Below are positions 44,260-54,362 of a stretch of DNA of 64,000 bases, one piece after another. The notes under the pieces were generated by a model, which saw nothing but the letters and a program-made list of their open reading frames with translations, was not told where the DNA came from and made no database searches. The position numbers and the translations under genes were made by a program. The DNA comes from Glycomyces buryatensis (GTDB lineage: Bacteria > Actinomycetota > Actinomycetes > Mycobacteriales > Micromonosporaceae), in the NCBI RefSeq assembly GCF_004912275.1, contig NZ_STGY01000067.1, positions 245,401 through 309,400 of the forward strand. Direction: 5' to 3'. Position 1 is the stretch's first letter, and every line of letters begins with the position of its first letter.

Positions 44260-44754
44260 TCAGTCGGTACGCGGGGGCACCGCCCCGTGGCGGTGGACCT
44301 CCCACAACGTCCGCATGACGAAGATCTTCTCGTCCAGCTGCTCGTCGACCGCCAGCGCTCGTCCGGAGTAGGGCGCGCGCAGCCGCCAGGTGCCCCCGGC
44401 GGGGCCGGTCAGGTAGACGACCGGGACGGCGCGGGTGCCGCGGCGTTCGGCGCGGATGTCGGCGACCTGCGTCCACGGGACGCTGCGGGGACTCTCGAAG
44501 GGGTGGATGCCCTCGTCGTCCACGACGACTCCGAGCTTGCGCGAACCCAGCAGCGCGAAGGCGAAGGCGACGAGGCCGGCGACCGCCGCCACGGCCGCCA
44601 GGACGATGAGGTTCCAGTCGCCGCTCAGGACCATGTAGGCGAGGGCGGGCGTGAGGGCGGCGGCCCCTGCGATGGCGGCAATGAAGATGGTGCGGCCGAG
44701 CACTTGGCGCGGCGTTGGCCGGAATGTGATCTTGACAGCCACACTCACCACCAT
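44260..44754 (-). CDS. PH-like domain membrane protein A
   Basis: A 164-residue protein. Two hydrophobic helices (about 22-42 and 48-68) precede a beta-rich C-terminal domain (KLGVVVDDEGIHPFESPRSVPWTQVADIRAERRG) typical of bacterial PH-like (bPH) membrane proteins of actinobacteria. Function unknown. It is divergent from a second protein of the same design (44879-45316), 124 nt apart. AAGGGAA lies 8 nt before the ATG. Confidence 0.75.
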   Translation of the reverse strand: MVVSVAVKITFRPTPRQVLGRTIFIAAIAGAAALTPALAYMVLSGDWNLIVLAAVAAVAGLVAFAFALLGSRKLGVVVDDEGIHPFESPRSVPWTQVADIRAERRGTRAVPVVYLTGPAGGTWRLRAPYSGRALAVDEQLDEKIFVMRTLWEVHRHGAVPPRTD

Positions 44755-44878
44755 TGGTCTCGTTCCCTTGCCTCTGGGGTGATCGTGCCACGTGAGAGGG
44801 GACAGTCAAGCGGCAATCCGACAGAAACCGGACCGCGCCTGATTCGCGCCCCGCGGCCGGGTGTGTCAGGATCAGTCC

Positions 44879-45316
44879 ATGACCCTTGCCTCGCCTGCCT
44901 CGTCTCCCCGCCTGCGGATTCGCCGATCCGCGGCGATCACAGTGGCCGCTTTCGTCGGCTGGCTGGCGGGTGCGCCGCTGGCGTTCTCGCTGATGGCCGA
45001 GCAGCCCCTGTGGGGCGCCTTCTCGGTCGTCATCGGGGCGGTGCTGCTGCTGGCGCCGCTGGCCGTCTCCTCCTGGGCCTGGCGCTCCGGCCTGGACGTG
45101 ACCCGCGAGGGCATCATCGTGCGGAGTTTCCTCTCGCGCAGGCTCATCGAGTGGAACCACATCGACGGCTTCGCCACTGACGACGACGGAGTGGCGGCCA
45201 TACTGGACGACCAGTCCCAGGTCCGCCTGCGCCCGCTCAAGGCCGAGAACCTCCCGCAGGTGCTGCACGTCGGCGGCCAGGACCTCCGCGGGGACGGCTC
45301 CGACTCGAGTCAGTAG
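44879..45316 (+). CDS. PH-like domain membrane protein B
   Basis: A 145-residue protein with the same layout as its divergent neighbour: two helices (about 20-38 and 50-70), then a beta domain (GLDVTREGIIVRSFLSRRLIEWNHIDGFATDDDGVA). ATG 44879 is chosen, with AGGA 7-8 nt upstream; the frame opens 6 codons earlier. Its stop overlaps the convergent dehydrogenase stop by 7 bp. No specific role can be given. Confidence 0.75.
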   Translation: MTLASPASSPRLRIRRSAAITVAAFVGWLAGAPLAFSLMAEQPLWGAFSVVIGAVLLLAPLAVSSWAWRSGLDVTREGIIVRSFLSRRLIEWNHIDGFATDDDGVAAILDDQSQVRLRPLKAENLPQVLHVGGQDLRGDGSDSSQ

Positions 45317-46221
45317 CCTTCGCTGACCACGTTCTCCAACGGTTCCCCGGCCGCGTAGCGGCGAATCTGAGCGCCCACCGGGGCGTAGGCGCGGGTGATC
45401 AGGCCGTCCGTCGAGGCTCCCACGTGCGGAGTGATGAGCGCGCCCTCCAGGCCCCAGAGCGGGTGGTCTTCGGGCAGCGGCTCGGGGTCGACCACGTCGA
45501 CCGCGCAGCGCAGGCGGCCCGCGGCGACCTCCGCCACGAGTGCGTCGGTGTCGACGATCGGGCCTCTGGCGGCATTGACCAACAGGGCGCCGTCCTTCAT
45601 GCGGGCCAGGAACTTCGCGTCGACCATGCCGCGGGTGGCGTCGGTCAGCGGGAGGATGAGGACGACGATGTCGGCCTCGGGCAGCAATGCGTCGATCTCG
45701 TCGATGGCGTGCACGCCGGGGCGAGCGCGGCGGGCCACCTTCACGACTTCGGTGCCGAGCACCGTCAAGGTCTCGGCGACCTTCTCCCCGATGTCGCCGG
45801 CGCCGACGATCAGGGCCCGCTTGTCGCACACCGTGGTCGTGAACTCGACCTTCCACTCCCGGCGTTCCTGCCGGCGGGCGAAGACGTCGAAACCGCGCAT
45901 GGAGGCGATGATCGCGCCGATCGTCCATTCAGTGGTCACTCCGGTGTGGACGCCCTGGGCGTCGCAGAGCGCCACCCCCTCGGGCAGGACCGGCACCCAG
46001 ACCTCTGCGCCCGCGCTCAGCAGCTGGATCGTCCGCAGCGCGGGCATGTCCCGCAATGGGAGGGTGACCTTCGACTGGGCCAGGAACGGCGGCACCCAGA
46101 ATTCGACGGTGGCCGGGTCCGAGGGATAGCCGGAGCGTCCGTCGAACACCTCGAGCTCAACATTCGCCGGGAGTTCACCGAGGTGCTCGCGACCTGATTC
46201 ATGACCGATCCAAACCTTCAC
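45310..46221 (-). CDS. D-isomer-specific 2-hydroxyacid dehydrogenase
   Basis: A 303-residue NAD(P)-dependent dehydrogenase. The nucleotide-binding motif is VGAGDIGEKVAETL (about 141-154). The catalytic Arg is in NAARGPIVDTDAL (about 222), the Glu in the VDVVDPEPLPEDHPLW block (about 251) and the His in ITPHVGAST (about 272). GTG 46221 is chosen because TAGGCT lies exactly 7 nt upstream (46229-46234); the longer frame begins with an unrelated leader. Glyoxylate or phosphoglycerate-like substrates are possible. Confidence 0.9.
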   Translation of the reverse strand: MKVWIGHESGREHLGELPANVELEVFDGRSGYPSDPATVEFWVPPFLAQSKVTLPLRDMPALRTIQLLSAGAEVWVPVLPEGVALCDAQGVHTGVTTEWTIGAIIASMRGFDVFARRQERREWKVEFTTTVCDKRALIVGAGDIGEKVAETLTVLGTEVVKVARRARPGVHAIDEIDALLPEADIVVLILPLTDATRGMVDAKFLARMKDGALLVNAARGPIVDTDALVAEVAAGRLRCAVDVVDPEPLPEDHPLWGLEGALITPHVGASTDGLITRAYAPVGAQIRRYAAGEPLENVVSEGY

Positions 46222-46228
46222 GCGGCAC

Positions 46229-46234
46229 AGCCTA
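46229..46234 (-). promoter_or_regulatory. -10 element, leaderless-type, dehydrogenase gene
   Basis: TAGGCT, 7-nt spacer, GTG on the minus strand. Confidence 0.55.
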
Positions 46235-46313
46235 GTGCAGCGCAGAAGGGAACGAAAACGACTGGGGCCGACGGCACCGGATCGGGGCGGGTGGCTTTCC
46301 ATTGCCGGATAGA

Positions 46314-46319
46314 TAGGGT
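46314..46319 (+). promoter_or_regulatory. -10 element, leaderless-type, sugar dehydrogenase gene
   Basis: TAGGGT, 7-nt spacer, ATG 46327. It forms a divergent promoter pair with the dehydrogenase -10 at 46229-46234. Confidence 0.55.
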
Positions 46320-46326
46320 GGGGCCT

Positions 46327-47478
46327 ATGCGCCGATGGATATCGGCCGCCTCCGCGGCGGCGGTCACGTTCTCGCTCGCCTCGTGCTCGTTCGGCCAGCC
46401 GCCCGAGCCGACCGGCGGCGAGCCGCCGAACCTGCCCACCCCCAGCGGCGCCCCCGAGGAACCGGCGACCCTCCTCGACGTCGTCGCCGAAGGCCTCGAG
46501 GTCCCCTGGGGCCTGGGCTTCCTGCCCGACGGGACCGCCCTGCTCGGCGAGCGCGACTCCGGGCGGCTGCTGTCCATCTCCCTGGCCGAGGACGGCACCA
46601 CCGGCGACCCCGAAGAACTGCGCACCATCGAAGTCGACCCCGCGGGCGACGGCGGCCTCATGGGCATCGCCGTCTCCCCCGAATTCGACTCGGACTCCAC
46701 GATCTTCCTCTACTACTCCAGCGAGGACGATAACCGGATCGCCAGCCTGGATCTGGACGCCGAGGGTGAGCCCGAACCGATCCTCACCGGCATCCCCTCC
46801 GGCAGCACCAACAATGGGGGCGCGCTCGCCTTCGGCCCCGACGGCTACCTGTACGCCGCCACCGGCGACGCCGGGAACAGCCAGAACTCCCAGGACGAGG
46901 ACTCGCTGGGCGGCAAGATCCTCCGCATCGACTCAGGCGGCGAGCCCGCCGCGGACAACCCCGACCCCGACTCCCCCGTCTACTCCAGCGGCCACCGCAA
47001 TATCGAGGGCCTGACCTGGAACGCCTCCGAAGAGCTGTACGCCACCGAGTTCGGCACCGACATCGCCGACGAGATCAACCTGATCGAGCCCGGCGGCAAC
47101 TACGGCTGGCCCCTGAACGAGGGCGCCGGCAACGACGGCGACTACATCGATCCCGTCCTCACCTGGGAACCCTTCGAGGCCTCTTGCTCCGGCGCCGTCT
47201 TCGCCGAGTCCACCCTCATCACCGCCTGCCTGCGCGGCCAACGACTGTGGACGGTCGAATTCGACTCCTCCGGTGCGGTCAGCGGCGAGCCGCAAGCCGC
47301 GCTCCAGAGCGAGTTCGGCCGACTACGATCGGTCGTCATGGGCCCCGACGGGATGCTGTGGGTGACCACGTCCAACCGCGACGACGAATGCGTCGAAGAA
47401 CGCGGCTGCGTCGCCGACGACACCGATGACCGCGTCATCCGCTTCGCCACCTCCTATGCCGCGCAAGGAAGGGTCTGA
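46327..47478 (+). CDS. PQQ-dependent aldose sugar dehydrogenase-type lipoprotein
   Basis: A 383-residue exported beta-propeller. Signal peptide and lipobox SLASC (Cys about residue 20), then a Pro/Gly-rich linker. The soluble aldose dehydrogenase (YliI/Gdh-B) pattern is clear: VPWGLGFLPDGTALLGERDSG, GLMGIAVSPEF, NNGGALAFGPDGYLYAATGDAG, GHRNIEGLTW (catalytic His region) and PGGNYGWPLNEG. It oxidises sugars in the cell envelope if PQQ is supplied; actinobacterial homologues are often annotated only as glucose/sorbosone dehydrogenases. The stop shares a base with the next ATG. Confidence 0.9.
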   Translation: MRRWISAASAAAVTFSLASCSFGQPPEPTGGEPPNLPTPSGAPEEPATLLDVVAEGLEVPWGLGFLPDGTALLGERDSGRLLSISLAEDGTTGDPEELRTIEVDPAGDGGLMGIAVSPEFDSDSTIFLYYSSEDDNRIASLDLDAEGEPEPILTGIPSGSTNNGGALAFGPDGYLYAATGDAGNSQNSQDEDSLGGKILRIDSGGEPAADNPDPDSPVYSSGHRNIEGLTWNASEELYATEFGTDIADEINLIEPGGNYGWPLNEGAGNDGDYIDPVLTWEPFEASCSGAVFAESTLITACLRGQRLWTVEFDSSGAVSGEPQAALQSEFGRLRSVVMGPDGMLWVTTSNRDDECVEERGCVADDTDDRVIRFATSYAAQGRV

Positions 47479-49139
47479 TGAACCACCGGCTCCGCTCTGC
47501 ACTGGACTTCCTCAGGAACCTCGGCGACGCCGCCCTGCGCCGCGCCTCCAGGACCAGACACAGATTCGACGGAGCCTGGCACCGGCTGGAGGCCTCACGG
47601 CCCGGCCGCGCGATCATCGCCACCTGGTACCACGCCGGACGGACCTGGACGCGCCTCCGCGCCTCCCACCGCGCCCAGCGCCTCGCCTCGGTCGCGTCGA
47701 TCCTCCTCGTCGGCACCGTCGCCGCCGCTGGCGGACTGCTGCTGGTCGGCAACACCGAGGCCGACATCGGGCCGTTCGAGACCACCATGTCGCTGCGCCC
47801 CGACGTGCACGGCGAGACCGTCGTCAACATCCCCCCGCTCGGCGACGTCGTCTTCGACAGCCACGACGGCCCGATCGGCGTCAACCTCACCCTCAACTCG
47901 GTCGATCCCGAAGCGGCCCAGACCATCGTCAACACCTCCGACGGGGTCTCCTCCGCCTCTGAGGGCCTCGCCTCGGAGGTCACCGAGGCCGTCGGCCGCG
48001 TCGTCTTCGCCGCGCTCGCGATCGTCACGCTGTGCGGCCTGCTGGTCGGCGCACTGGTCTTCCGCACCATGCGCCGCACCCTCTTCACCGCCATCACCTC
48101 GCTCGCGGTCACGGCCGCGATGATGGGCTACGCCGCGTCCACCCTGCGGCCCGAGTCGATCTCGCAGCCTCGCTATGAGGGCCTGCTCGCCTACGCCCCC
48201 AGCGTGGTCGGCAATGCCGAGGACATCGCGGTGAACTACGAGGAGTACGTCGCCAACCTCCAGAAGTTCGTCACCAACATCTCGGAGTTCTACGCGCTGG
48301 CGATGGACATGCCGCAGTTGGGCATCAACGACGACTCGATCAAGGTCCTGCACGTCTCCGACATCCACCTCAACCCCTCCGCCTGGCACGTCATGGAATC
48401 GGTCGTCGACCAGTTCGACATCGACGCCGTGGCCGACACCGGCGACATGAACGACTGGGGCTCCGAGCAGGAGGCCGAGATCTTCTCGCGCGGAGTCGAG
48501 CAGATCGACTGCCCCTACGTGTTCGTCAAGGGCAACCACGACTCGGCCATCACCGTCGCCGCGCTCGCCGCCTACGACAATGTGGTGATCCTCGACGGCG
48601 AAGTCCAGGAGGTCGAAGGGCTGCGGTTCGGCGGCGTCGGCGACCCTCGCTTCACCCAGGACAAGGGCAACCTGCCCACCAGCGAGTACGCCCAGCAGAT
48701 GCTGACCGAGTCCGGCGAGCGGCTGAACACCGCGATCGAGGACGCCGGCGGGGCCGACCTGGCAATGGTCCACGAACCCGAGATGGCGGTGCCGCTCACC
48801 GGCAGTGTGCCGCTGGTGCTGGCCGGCCACACCCACGAGCGGGCCGTCCAGGACCTCGGTGAGGGCACCACGCTCATGGTCGAGGGCTCCACGGGCGCGG
48901 CCGGGATCCGCACCTTCCAATCCGAGACGCCGTTGAAGATGCAACTCGACGTCCTCTACTTCAATCCGGACTCGAAGGCGCTCACGGCGTACGACTCGAT
49001 CGACCTCGGCACCGTCGGCGAATCCGACGTGACGCTGGAACGGACGGTCATCCCGACCGAGGAACAGGTCGGCGAGACCGATGTCCATGATGAGCAGAGC
49101 CAGGACGGCTCGGAAAGCTCAGAGTCACCTCAGGATTAG
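47478..49139 (+). CDS. Membrane-anchored calcineurin-like metallophosphoesterase
   Basis: A 553-residue protein. An N-terminal amphipathic region and a helix (about 73-93), an extracytoplasmic segment, and two helices (about 172-220) precede a phosphoesterase domain with HVSDIHLNP (about 293), DTGDMNDWG (about 317), KGNHDS (about 354), MVHEPEM (about 431) and AGHTHER (about 451). The metal site is complete. Substrate unknown. It is translationally coupled to the sugar dehydrogenase gene (TGATG), suggesting a shared envelope function. The tail is acidic and Ser-rich. Confidence 0.88.
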   Translation: MNHRLRSALDFLRNLGDAALRRASRTRHRFDGAWHRLEASRPGRAIIATWYHAGRTWTRLRASHRAQRLASVASILLVGTVAAAGGLLLVGNTEADIGPFETTMSLRPDVHGETVVNIPPLGDVVFDSHDGPIGVNLTLNSVDPEAAQTIVNTSDGVSSASEGLASEVTEAVGRVVFAALAIVTLCGLLVGALVFRTMRRTLFTAITSLAVTAAMMGYAASTLRPESISQPRYEGLLAYAPSVVGNAEDIAVNYEEYVANLQKFVTNISEFYALAMDMPQLGINDDSIKVLHVSDIHLNPSAWHVMESVVDQFDIDAVADTGDMNDWGSEQEAEIFSRGVEQIDCPYVFVKGNHDSAITVAALAAYDNVVILDGEVQEVEGLRFGGVGDPRFTQDKGNLPTSEYAQQMLTESGERLNTAIEDAGGADLAMVHEPEMAVPLTGSVPLVLAGHTHERAVQDLGEGTTLMVEGSTGAAGIRTFQSETPLKMQLDVLYFNPDSKALTAYDSIDLGTVGESDVTLERTVIPTEEQVGETDVHDEQSQDGSESSESPQD

Positions 49140-49164
49140 GCCCTTATCCACGTCCGGTCGCGGA

Positions 49165-50505
49165 TTACAGCGCCGAACCGAGGACGGCTGCGGCTATCGA
49201 GAAGTAGATGACCAGGCCGGTCGCGTCGCAGAGGGTCGAGATCATCGGGGCCGAGACGACCGCCGGGTCGATGCCGACCTTCTTGGCCATCAGCGGCAGG
49301 AAGGATCCGACGAGCGTCGACCAGGTACAGATCACCAGCAGGGTCAGGGCGATAATCAGGCCGATCTGCCACCCGTAGACGAGGCCGACGATCGGCCCGC
49401 CGACGACCGACAGCAGCACACCGAGCATGAGCCCGACCCGGCCCTCGCGCCAGATGATCTTGAAGGTGTCGGAGAAGCGGACCTCGCCGACGGCCATGGC
49501 GCGAATGATCATCGCCGACGCCTGGGAACCGGAGTTGCCGCCCACGCCGGTGAGCAGGGAAATGAACACCGCCAAGACGGTGACCTGCGAAAGCGAGGCC
49601 TCGTAGTGGTTGAGCACCGAGACGGTGAGGATGCCGGCGAAGCCCAGCATCAGCAGCCACAGCGCCCGCTTGCGGGCGAGCATGAACACGCCCGCCGCCA
49701 GGTAGGGCCGCTCCAGCGGCTCGGCCGCACCGGCTCGCGTGGCGTCCTCGGTGTCCTCGGCCTCGAGGATCTCCATGGCGTCGTCGAAGGTGATGAGCCC
49801 GACCAGGCGGTCGTCGTGATCGACCACGGGGAGCGCGTTGAGGTTCGCCTCCTGGATGAGGCGGGCGGCCTGCTCCTGGTCGGCGTCGGTGGTGATCTGG
49901 TGCAGCTCGTCGGCCATGAGCTCGGCGACCAGCGACTCGGGGTCGGCCGCCACCAAGTCGGGAAGGACGACGGTCCCGATGAGCTTGCGGTGCCCATCGG
50001 TCACCGGGAGGACGTCCAGATGACGAGGGCGGGCCCGCAGGTGCCGGATGCGCTCGATCGCGGCGGCCGCGGTCATGGAGGCGCGCAGCGACACGTAGTC
50101 GGGGGTCATGATGCGCCCGGCCGACTCGGGGTCGTAGCCGAGGAGCTGGGCGGTGCGGCGGCGCTCGGCCGGGCTCAGCTGTCCCTGGAGCCGGGTGGCG
50201 ACCATCGCCGGCATCTCGTCGAACAGCTTGGCGCGGTCGTCGGCCTCCATCGAGTCGAGCAGGTCGTGCACGGTCTCGGTCTTGAGTCCGTCGAGCAGTT
50301 CCTGTTGGTGGACCGTGTCGAACTCCTCGAATACGGCGAGAGCGCGGTCTTTGGGGAGCAGGCGAAAACGCAAAGCCTGCTCGGCCAGGTCCATGCGCGG
50401 GAGTTCATCGGCCAATGTAAGGGTCGAAGTATCGGCGAGTTCCGAACGGAGCGCGGTAAGCGAATCCATGGCCGCGGGCGAAATCGGCTGAACAGTCTGC
50501 TGCAT
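49165..50505 (-). CDS. mgtE: Magnesium transporter MgtE
   Basis: A 446-residue Mg2+ channel/transporter. Order of domains: MgtE N-domain (about 20-125, LFDEMPAMVATRLQGQLSPAERR), paired CBS domains (about 135-255), a plug helix, and five membrane helices (about 280-445) with SLLTGVGGNSGSQASAM and a C-terminal DATGLVIYFSIA segment containing the pore acidic residue. ATG 50505 has AGGAGG 8 nt upstream; the in-frame GTG 50514 overlaps that site. A 150-nt leader with a small ORF and alternative hairpins precedes it. Confidence 0.95.
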   Translation of the reverse strand: MQQTVQPISPAAMDSLTALRSELADTSTLTLADELPRMDLAEQALRFRLLPKDRALAVFEEFDTVHQQELLDGLKTETVHDLLDSMEADDRAKLFDEMPAMVATRLQGQLSPAERRRTAQLLGYDPESAGRIMTPDYVSLRASMTAAAAIERIRHLRARPRHLDVLPVTDGHRKLIGTVVLPDLVAADPESLVAELMADELHQITTDADQEQAARLIQEANLNALPVVDHDDRLVGLITFDDAMEILEAEDTEDATRAGAAEPLERPYLAAGVFMLARKRALWLLMLGFAGILTVSVLNHYEASLSQVTVLAVFISLLTGVGGNSGSQASAMIIRAMAVGEVRFSDTFKIIWREGRVGLMLGVLLSVVGGPIVGLVYGWQIGLIIALTLLVICTWSTLVGSFLPLMAKKVGIDPAVVSAPMISTLCDATGLVIYFSIAAAVLGSAL

Positions 50506-50521
50506 GCCAGCCACCTCCTAA

Positions 50522-50609
50522 CACGAGGAAACAGCCGTGCCCCTCGTGCGAGCGAAATCGCCGCAGGTCAGGCCGTCCGCCTCACAATGTAAGAGGACGC
50601 GGGGCACGG
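50522..50609 (-). promoter_or_regulatory. Alternative-pairing leader of mgtE
   Basis: In the mgtE leader RNA (minus strand) CCGTGCCCC (50609-50601, inside the small ORF) can pair with GGGGCACGG (50543-50535). CACGAGG (50548-50542) can instead pair with CCTCGTG (50528-50522), a hairpin ending 2 nt before the AGGAGG ribosome site of mgtE. The two stems share 50542-50543 and compete. The arrangement resembles a translation-controlled switch. No match to the classical M-box or other riboswitch core was found. Confidence 0.55.
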
Positions 50610-50666
50610 GTGGGAGAAATGAGAGAACACGTCGGTATCTCGACTAGATCCGGGGTCATCGCCCAT
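50568..50666 (-). CDS. mgtE leader peptide (small upstream ORF)
   Basis: A 32-codon ORF with a 10-nt perfect anti-16S match, AAGGAGGTGA (50684-50675), exactly 8 nt before its ATG, among the strongest ribosome sites in the window. The peptide begins MGDDPGSSRDTD: acidic residues and an early proline, the composition known to destabilise translating ribosomes at low Mg2+ in enterobacterial MgtL. The remainder is His/Ser/Pro-rich, then VRRTA. The stop lies 62 nt before the mgtE ATG. A regulatory leader peptide is inferred; no homologue search was possible. Confidence 0.6.
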   Translation of the reverse strand: MGDDPGSSRDTDVFSHFSHPCPASSYIVRRTA

Positions 50667-50865
50667 TTGGTCTCTCACCTCCTTCGGTCGTGCGCCATTA
50701 GCTTTGCGCAGAACTGCGGATCGAAGAACTGATCCGGCTGGCGCGGTCAAGGGTAGCAAGATCGCGTGAACAACATCTCCAATCGACTACCCGGAGGACT
50801 CGTGGCTCACACCATCGGAAAACGGGAGGAGAACGAGCGGTTGCCAGAAAAAGCGCGATTGCTAC

Positions 50866-50912
50866 AAAAAGGCCGAGGGGCCGTGCGACTCCTGGTCGTC
50901 CCGGCCCCTCGG
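50866..50912 (-). terminator. Intrinsic terminator after gatB
   Basis: CCGAGGGGCCG (50873-50883) pairs with CGGCCCCTCGG (50902-50912), 11 bp, 18-nt loop, followed on the minus strand by a T-run (the plus-strand AAAAA, 50866-50870). It starts 12 nt past the gatB stop. Confidence 0.9.
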
Positions 50913-50923
50913 TGTCTCGAATC

Positions 50924-52414
50924 CTACCCGGCCAGCTTGTCCAGAATGATCTGGCGGACCGAGCCGGCGTCTGCCTGGCCCTTCGTGGCCTTCATGACCG
51001 CGCCGATGAGGACTCCGGCGGCGGCGTGCGCGCCACCGCGGATCTTGTCGGCCACGGCCGGGTTGGCGGCGATGGCCTCGTCGACGGCGGCTTCGAGCGC
51101 GCCGGTGTCGGAGACGACCTCCAGGCCGCGCTTCTGGGCGACCTCGGCGGGCGAGCCCTCCCCGACGAGGACGCCGTCGATGACCTGACGGGCCAGCTTG
51201 TCGTTGAGCCGCCCGTCGTCGACCATGCCCTGGAGCTCGGCGACCTGCGCGGGCGTGATCTGCAGCGCGCCGAGTTCCTCGCCGGCCTCGTTGGCGCGCC
51301 GCGACAGCTCGCCGAGCCACCACTTGACGGCGGACGAGGAGGCGGCACCGGCGGCGATGGTCGACTCGATGAGTTCGACGGCGTCGGCGTTGACCACCGA
51401 CTGCATCTCCTTGTCCGCCAGGGACCATTCGGCCTGGAGGCGCTCGCGGCGCTGGCGGGGCGGCTCGGGGAGGCTGGCGCGCAGCTCCTCGACCCATTCG
51501 CGCGAGGGCTCCATGACGGCCAGGTCGGGCTCGGGGAAGTACCGGTAGTCGGTGGCTTCCTCTTTGGACCGGCCGGGGCTGGTCTCGCCGGTGCCCTCCT
51601 GGAAGTGGCGGGTCTCCTGGATGATCTTGATGCCCTCGTCCAGCAGCGCGGACTGGCGGCGGACCTCGTGGCGGACGGCCCGTTCGACGCTGCGCAGCGA
51701 GTTGACGTTCTTGGTCTCGGTGCGGGTGCCCCACTCCGCGCCGGGCTTGTTCAGCGAGAGGTTGACGTCGCAGCGCATCGAGCCCTGCTCCATGCGGACG
51801 TCGGAGACGCCGAGGGAGCGGACGATGTCGCGCAGTTCGGTGACGTAGGCGCGGGCGACCTCGGGGGCGAGGGCGCCGGTGCCGGGCACGGGCTTGGTGA
51901 CGATCTCCACGAGCGGGATGCCGGCCCGGTTGTAGTCCACGAGGGACTCGGTGGCGCCGTGGATGCGGCCGGTGGCGCCGCCGACGTGGAGGGTCTTGCC
52001 GGTGTCCTCTTCGAGGTGGACGCGCTCGATCTCGACGCGGTAGGGCTTACCGTCGACGGTGACGTCGACGTAGCCCTCCTCGCAGAGCGGCTCCTCGTAC
52101 TGGGTGGTCTGGAAGTTCTTCGGCATGTCCGGGTAGAAGTAGTTCTTCCGGGCGAAGCGGGTCCATTCGGCGATGGAGCAGTTGAGCGCGAGGCCGATCT
52201 TGATGGTGGCCTCGATGGCGGCCCGGTTGGCGACCGGGAGGGCGCCGGGCAGGGCCAGGCAGACCGGGCAGACCTGGGTGTTGGGCTCGCCGCCGAAGGT
52301 GGTGGAGCAGCCGCAGAACATCTTGGTCCGGGTGTCGAGCTCGATGTGCGTCTCGAGTCCGAGGACGGGCTCGTAGGCGGCCACGGCGTCTTCGTAGGTG
52401 TTGAGCTTGCTCAT
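50924..52414 (-). CDS. gatB: Asp/Glu-tRNA amidotransferase subunit B
   Basis: A 496-residue subunit that recognises mischarged Glu-tRNA(Gln)/Asp-tRNA(Asn) and activates the glutamyl group with ATP. It has the family start [13 protein letters not shown], the zinc-site cysteines in MFCGCST and [25 protein letters not shown] and RYFPEPDLA, and the C-terminal YqeY-like tRNA-binding tail. Last gene of gatC-gatA-gatB, 5 nt after gatA. Confidence 0.97.
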   Translation of the reverse strand: MSKLNTYEDAVAAYEPVLGLETHIELDTRTKMFCGCSTTFGGEPNTQVCPVCLALPGALPVANRAAIEATIKIGLALNCSIAEWTRFARKNYFYPDMPKNFQTTQYEEPLCEEGYVDVTVDGKPYRVEIERVHLEEDTGKTLHVGGATGRIHGATESLVDYNRAGIPLVEIVTKPVPGTGALAPEVARAYVTELRDIVRSLGVSDVRMEQGSMRCDVNLSLNKPGAEWGTRTETKNVNSLRSVERAVRHEVRRQSALLDEGIKIIQETRHFQEGTGETSPGRSKEEATDYRYFPEPDLAVMEPSREWVEELRASLPEPPRQRRERLQAEWSLADKEMQSVVNADAVELIESTIAAGAASSSAVKWWLGELSRRANEAGEELGALQITPAQVAELQGMVDDGRLNDKLARQVIDGVLVGEGSPAEVAQKRGLEVVSDTGALEAAVDEAIAANPAVADKIRGGAHAAAGVLIGAVMKATKGQADAGSVRQIILDKLAG

Positions 52415-52419
52415 TGTCG

Positions 52420-53922
<1,503 letters not shown>

Positions 53923-53924
53923 GT

Positions 53925-54224
53925 CTAGGCCTCCTCGTCCAGGATGCGCGGGACGCGGAAGCGGTCCTCGAAGGTGTCGGGGCCGCCGGCCAGTGCGGCG
54001 TCGCGGGGCAGGGAGGGCTGAGGCTGGTCTTCCCGGAACACGTTCACCAGCGGCACCGCCTGCGAGGTCGGCTGGACGCCGTCCGTGTCGACCTCGGCGA
54101 GCGTCTTCATCGATTCGAGGATGACGTCGAGCTGGCCCGCGAAGGCGTCGAGCTCGTCATCGGTGACTTCGAGGCGGGCCAGCCGCGCCAGGTGCGCGAC
54201 TTCCTCGCGTGAAATCGTACTCAC
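53925..54224 (-). CDS. gatC: Asp/Glu-tRNA amidotransferase subunit C
   Basis: A 99-residue stabilising subunit with the family pattern [32 protein letters not shown] and the conserved [19 protein letters not shown] region. GTG start with a weak AGGA upstream. First gene of the gatCAB operon. Confidence 0.96.
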   Translation of the reverse strand: MSTISREEVAHLARLARLEVTDDELDAFAGQLDVILESMKTLAEVDTDGVQPTSQAVPLVNVFREDQPQPSLPRDAALAGGPDTFEDRFRVPRILDEEA

Positions 54225-54280
54225 GACAGGTGTTTCCTAACGGTTACTAGCTGCGGGAAGACCTGTCGAGTCTAGGTCGT

Positions 54281-54315
54281 CACAGGGCGGGGCCGAATCT
54301 CGGCCCCGCCCTGTG
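54281..54315 (-). terminator. Terminator after the methyltransferase gene
   Basis: A perfect 16-bp stem (54281-54296 with 54300-54315) with a 3-nt loop, 48 nt past the methyltransferase stop and 57 nt before gatC. Confidence 0.85.
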
Positions 54316-54362
54316 TGGCCTAAGGGAAAACCCAAGTGGGGTCGCCGAGAATCCGGACACAG

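Noticed and set aside
50515-50760. M-box (ykoK) or ydaO-type riboswitch before mgtE
   Set aside because: The conserved core of neither class could be matched; the leader ORF and competing stems explain the region better.
50905-50930. tRNA-like T-arm (TCTCGAATCC) near the gatB end
   Set aside because: No acceptor or anticodon stems; it is part of a terminator and the gatB 3' end.
50766-51188. Plus-strand gene starting upstream of gatB's end
   Set aside because: Most of it is antisense to gatB and its start lies in the mgtE promoter region; no domain seen.
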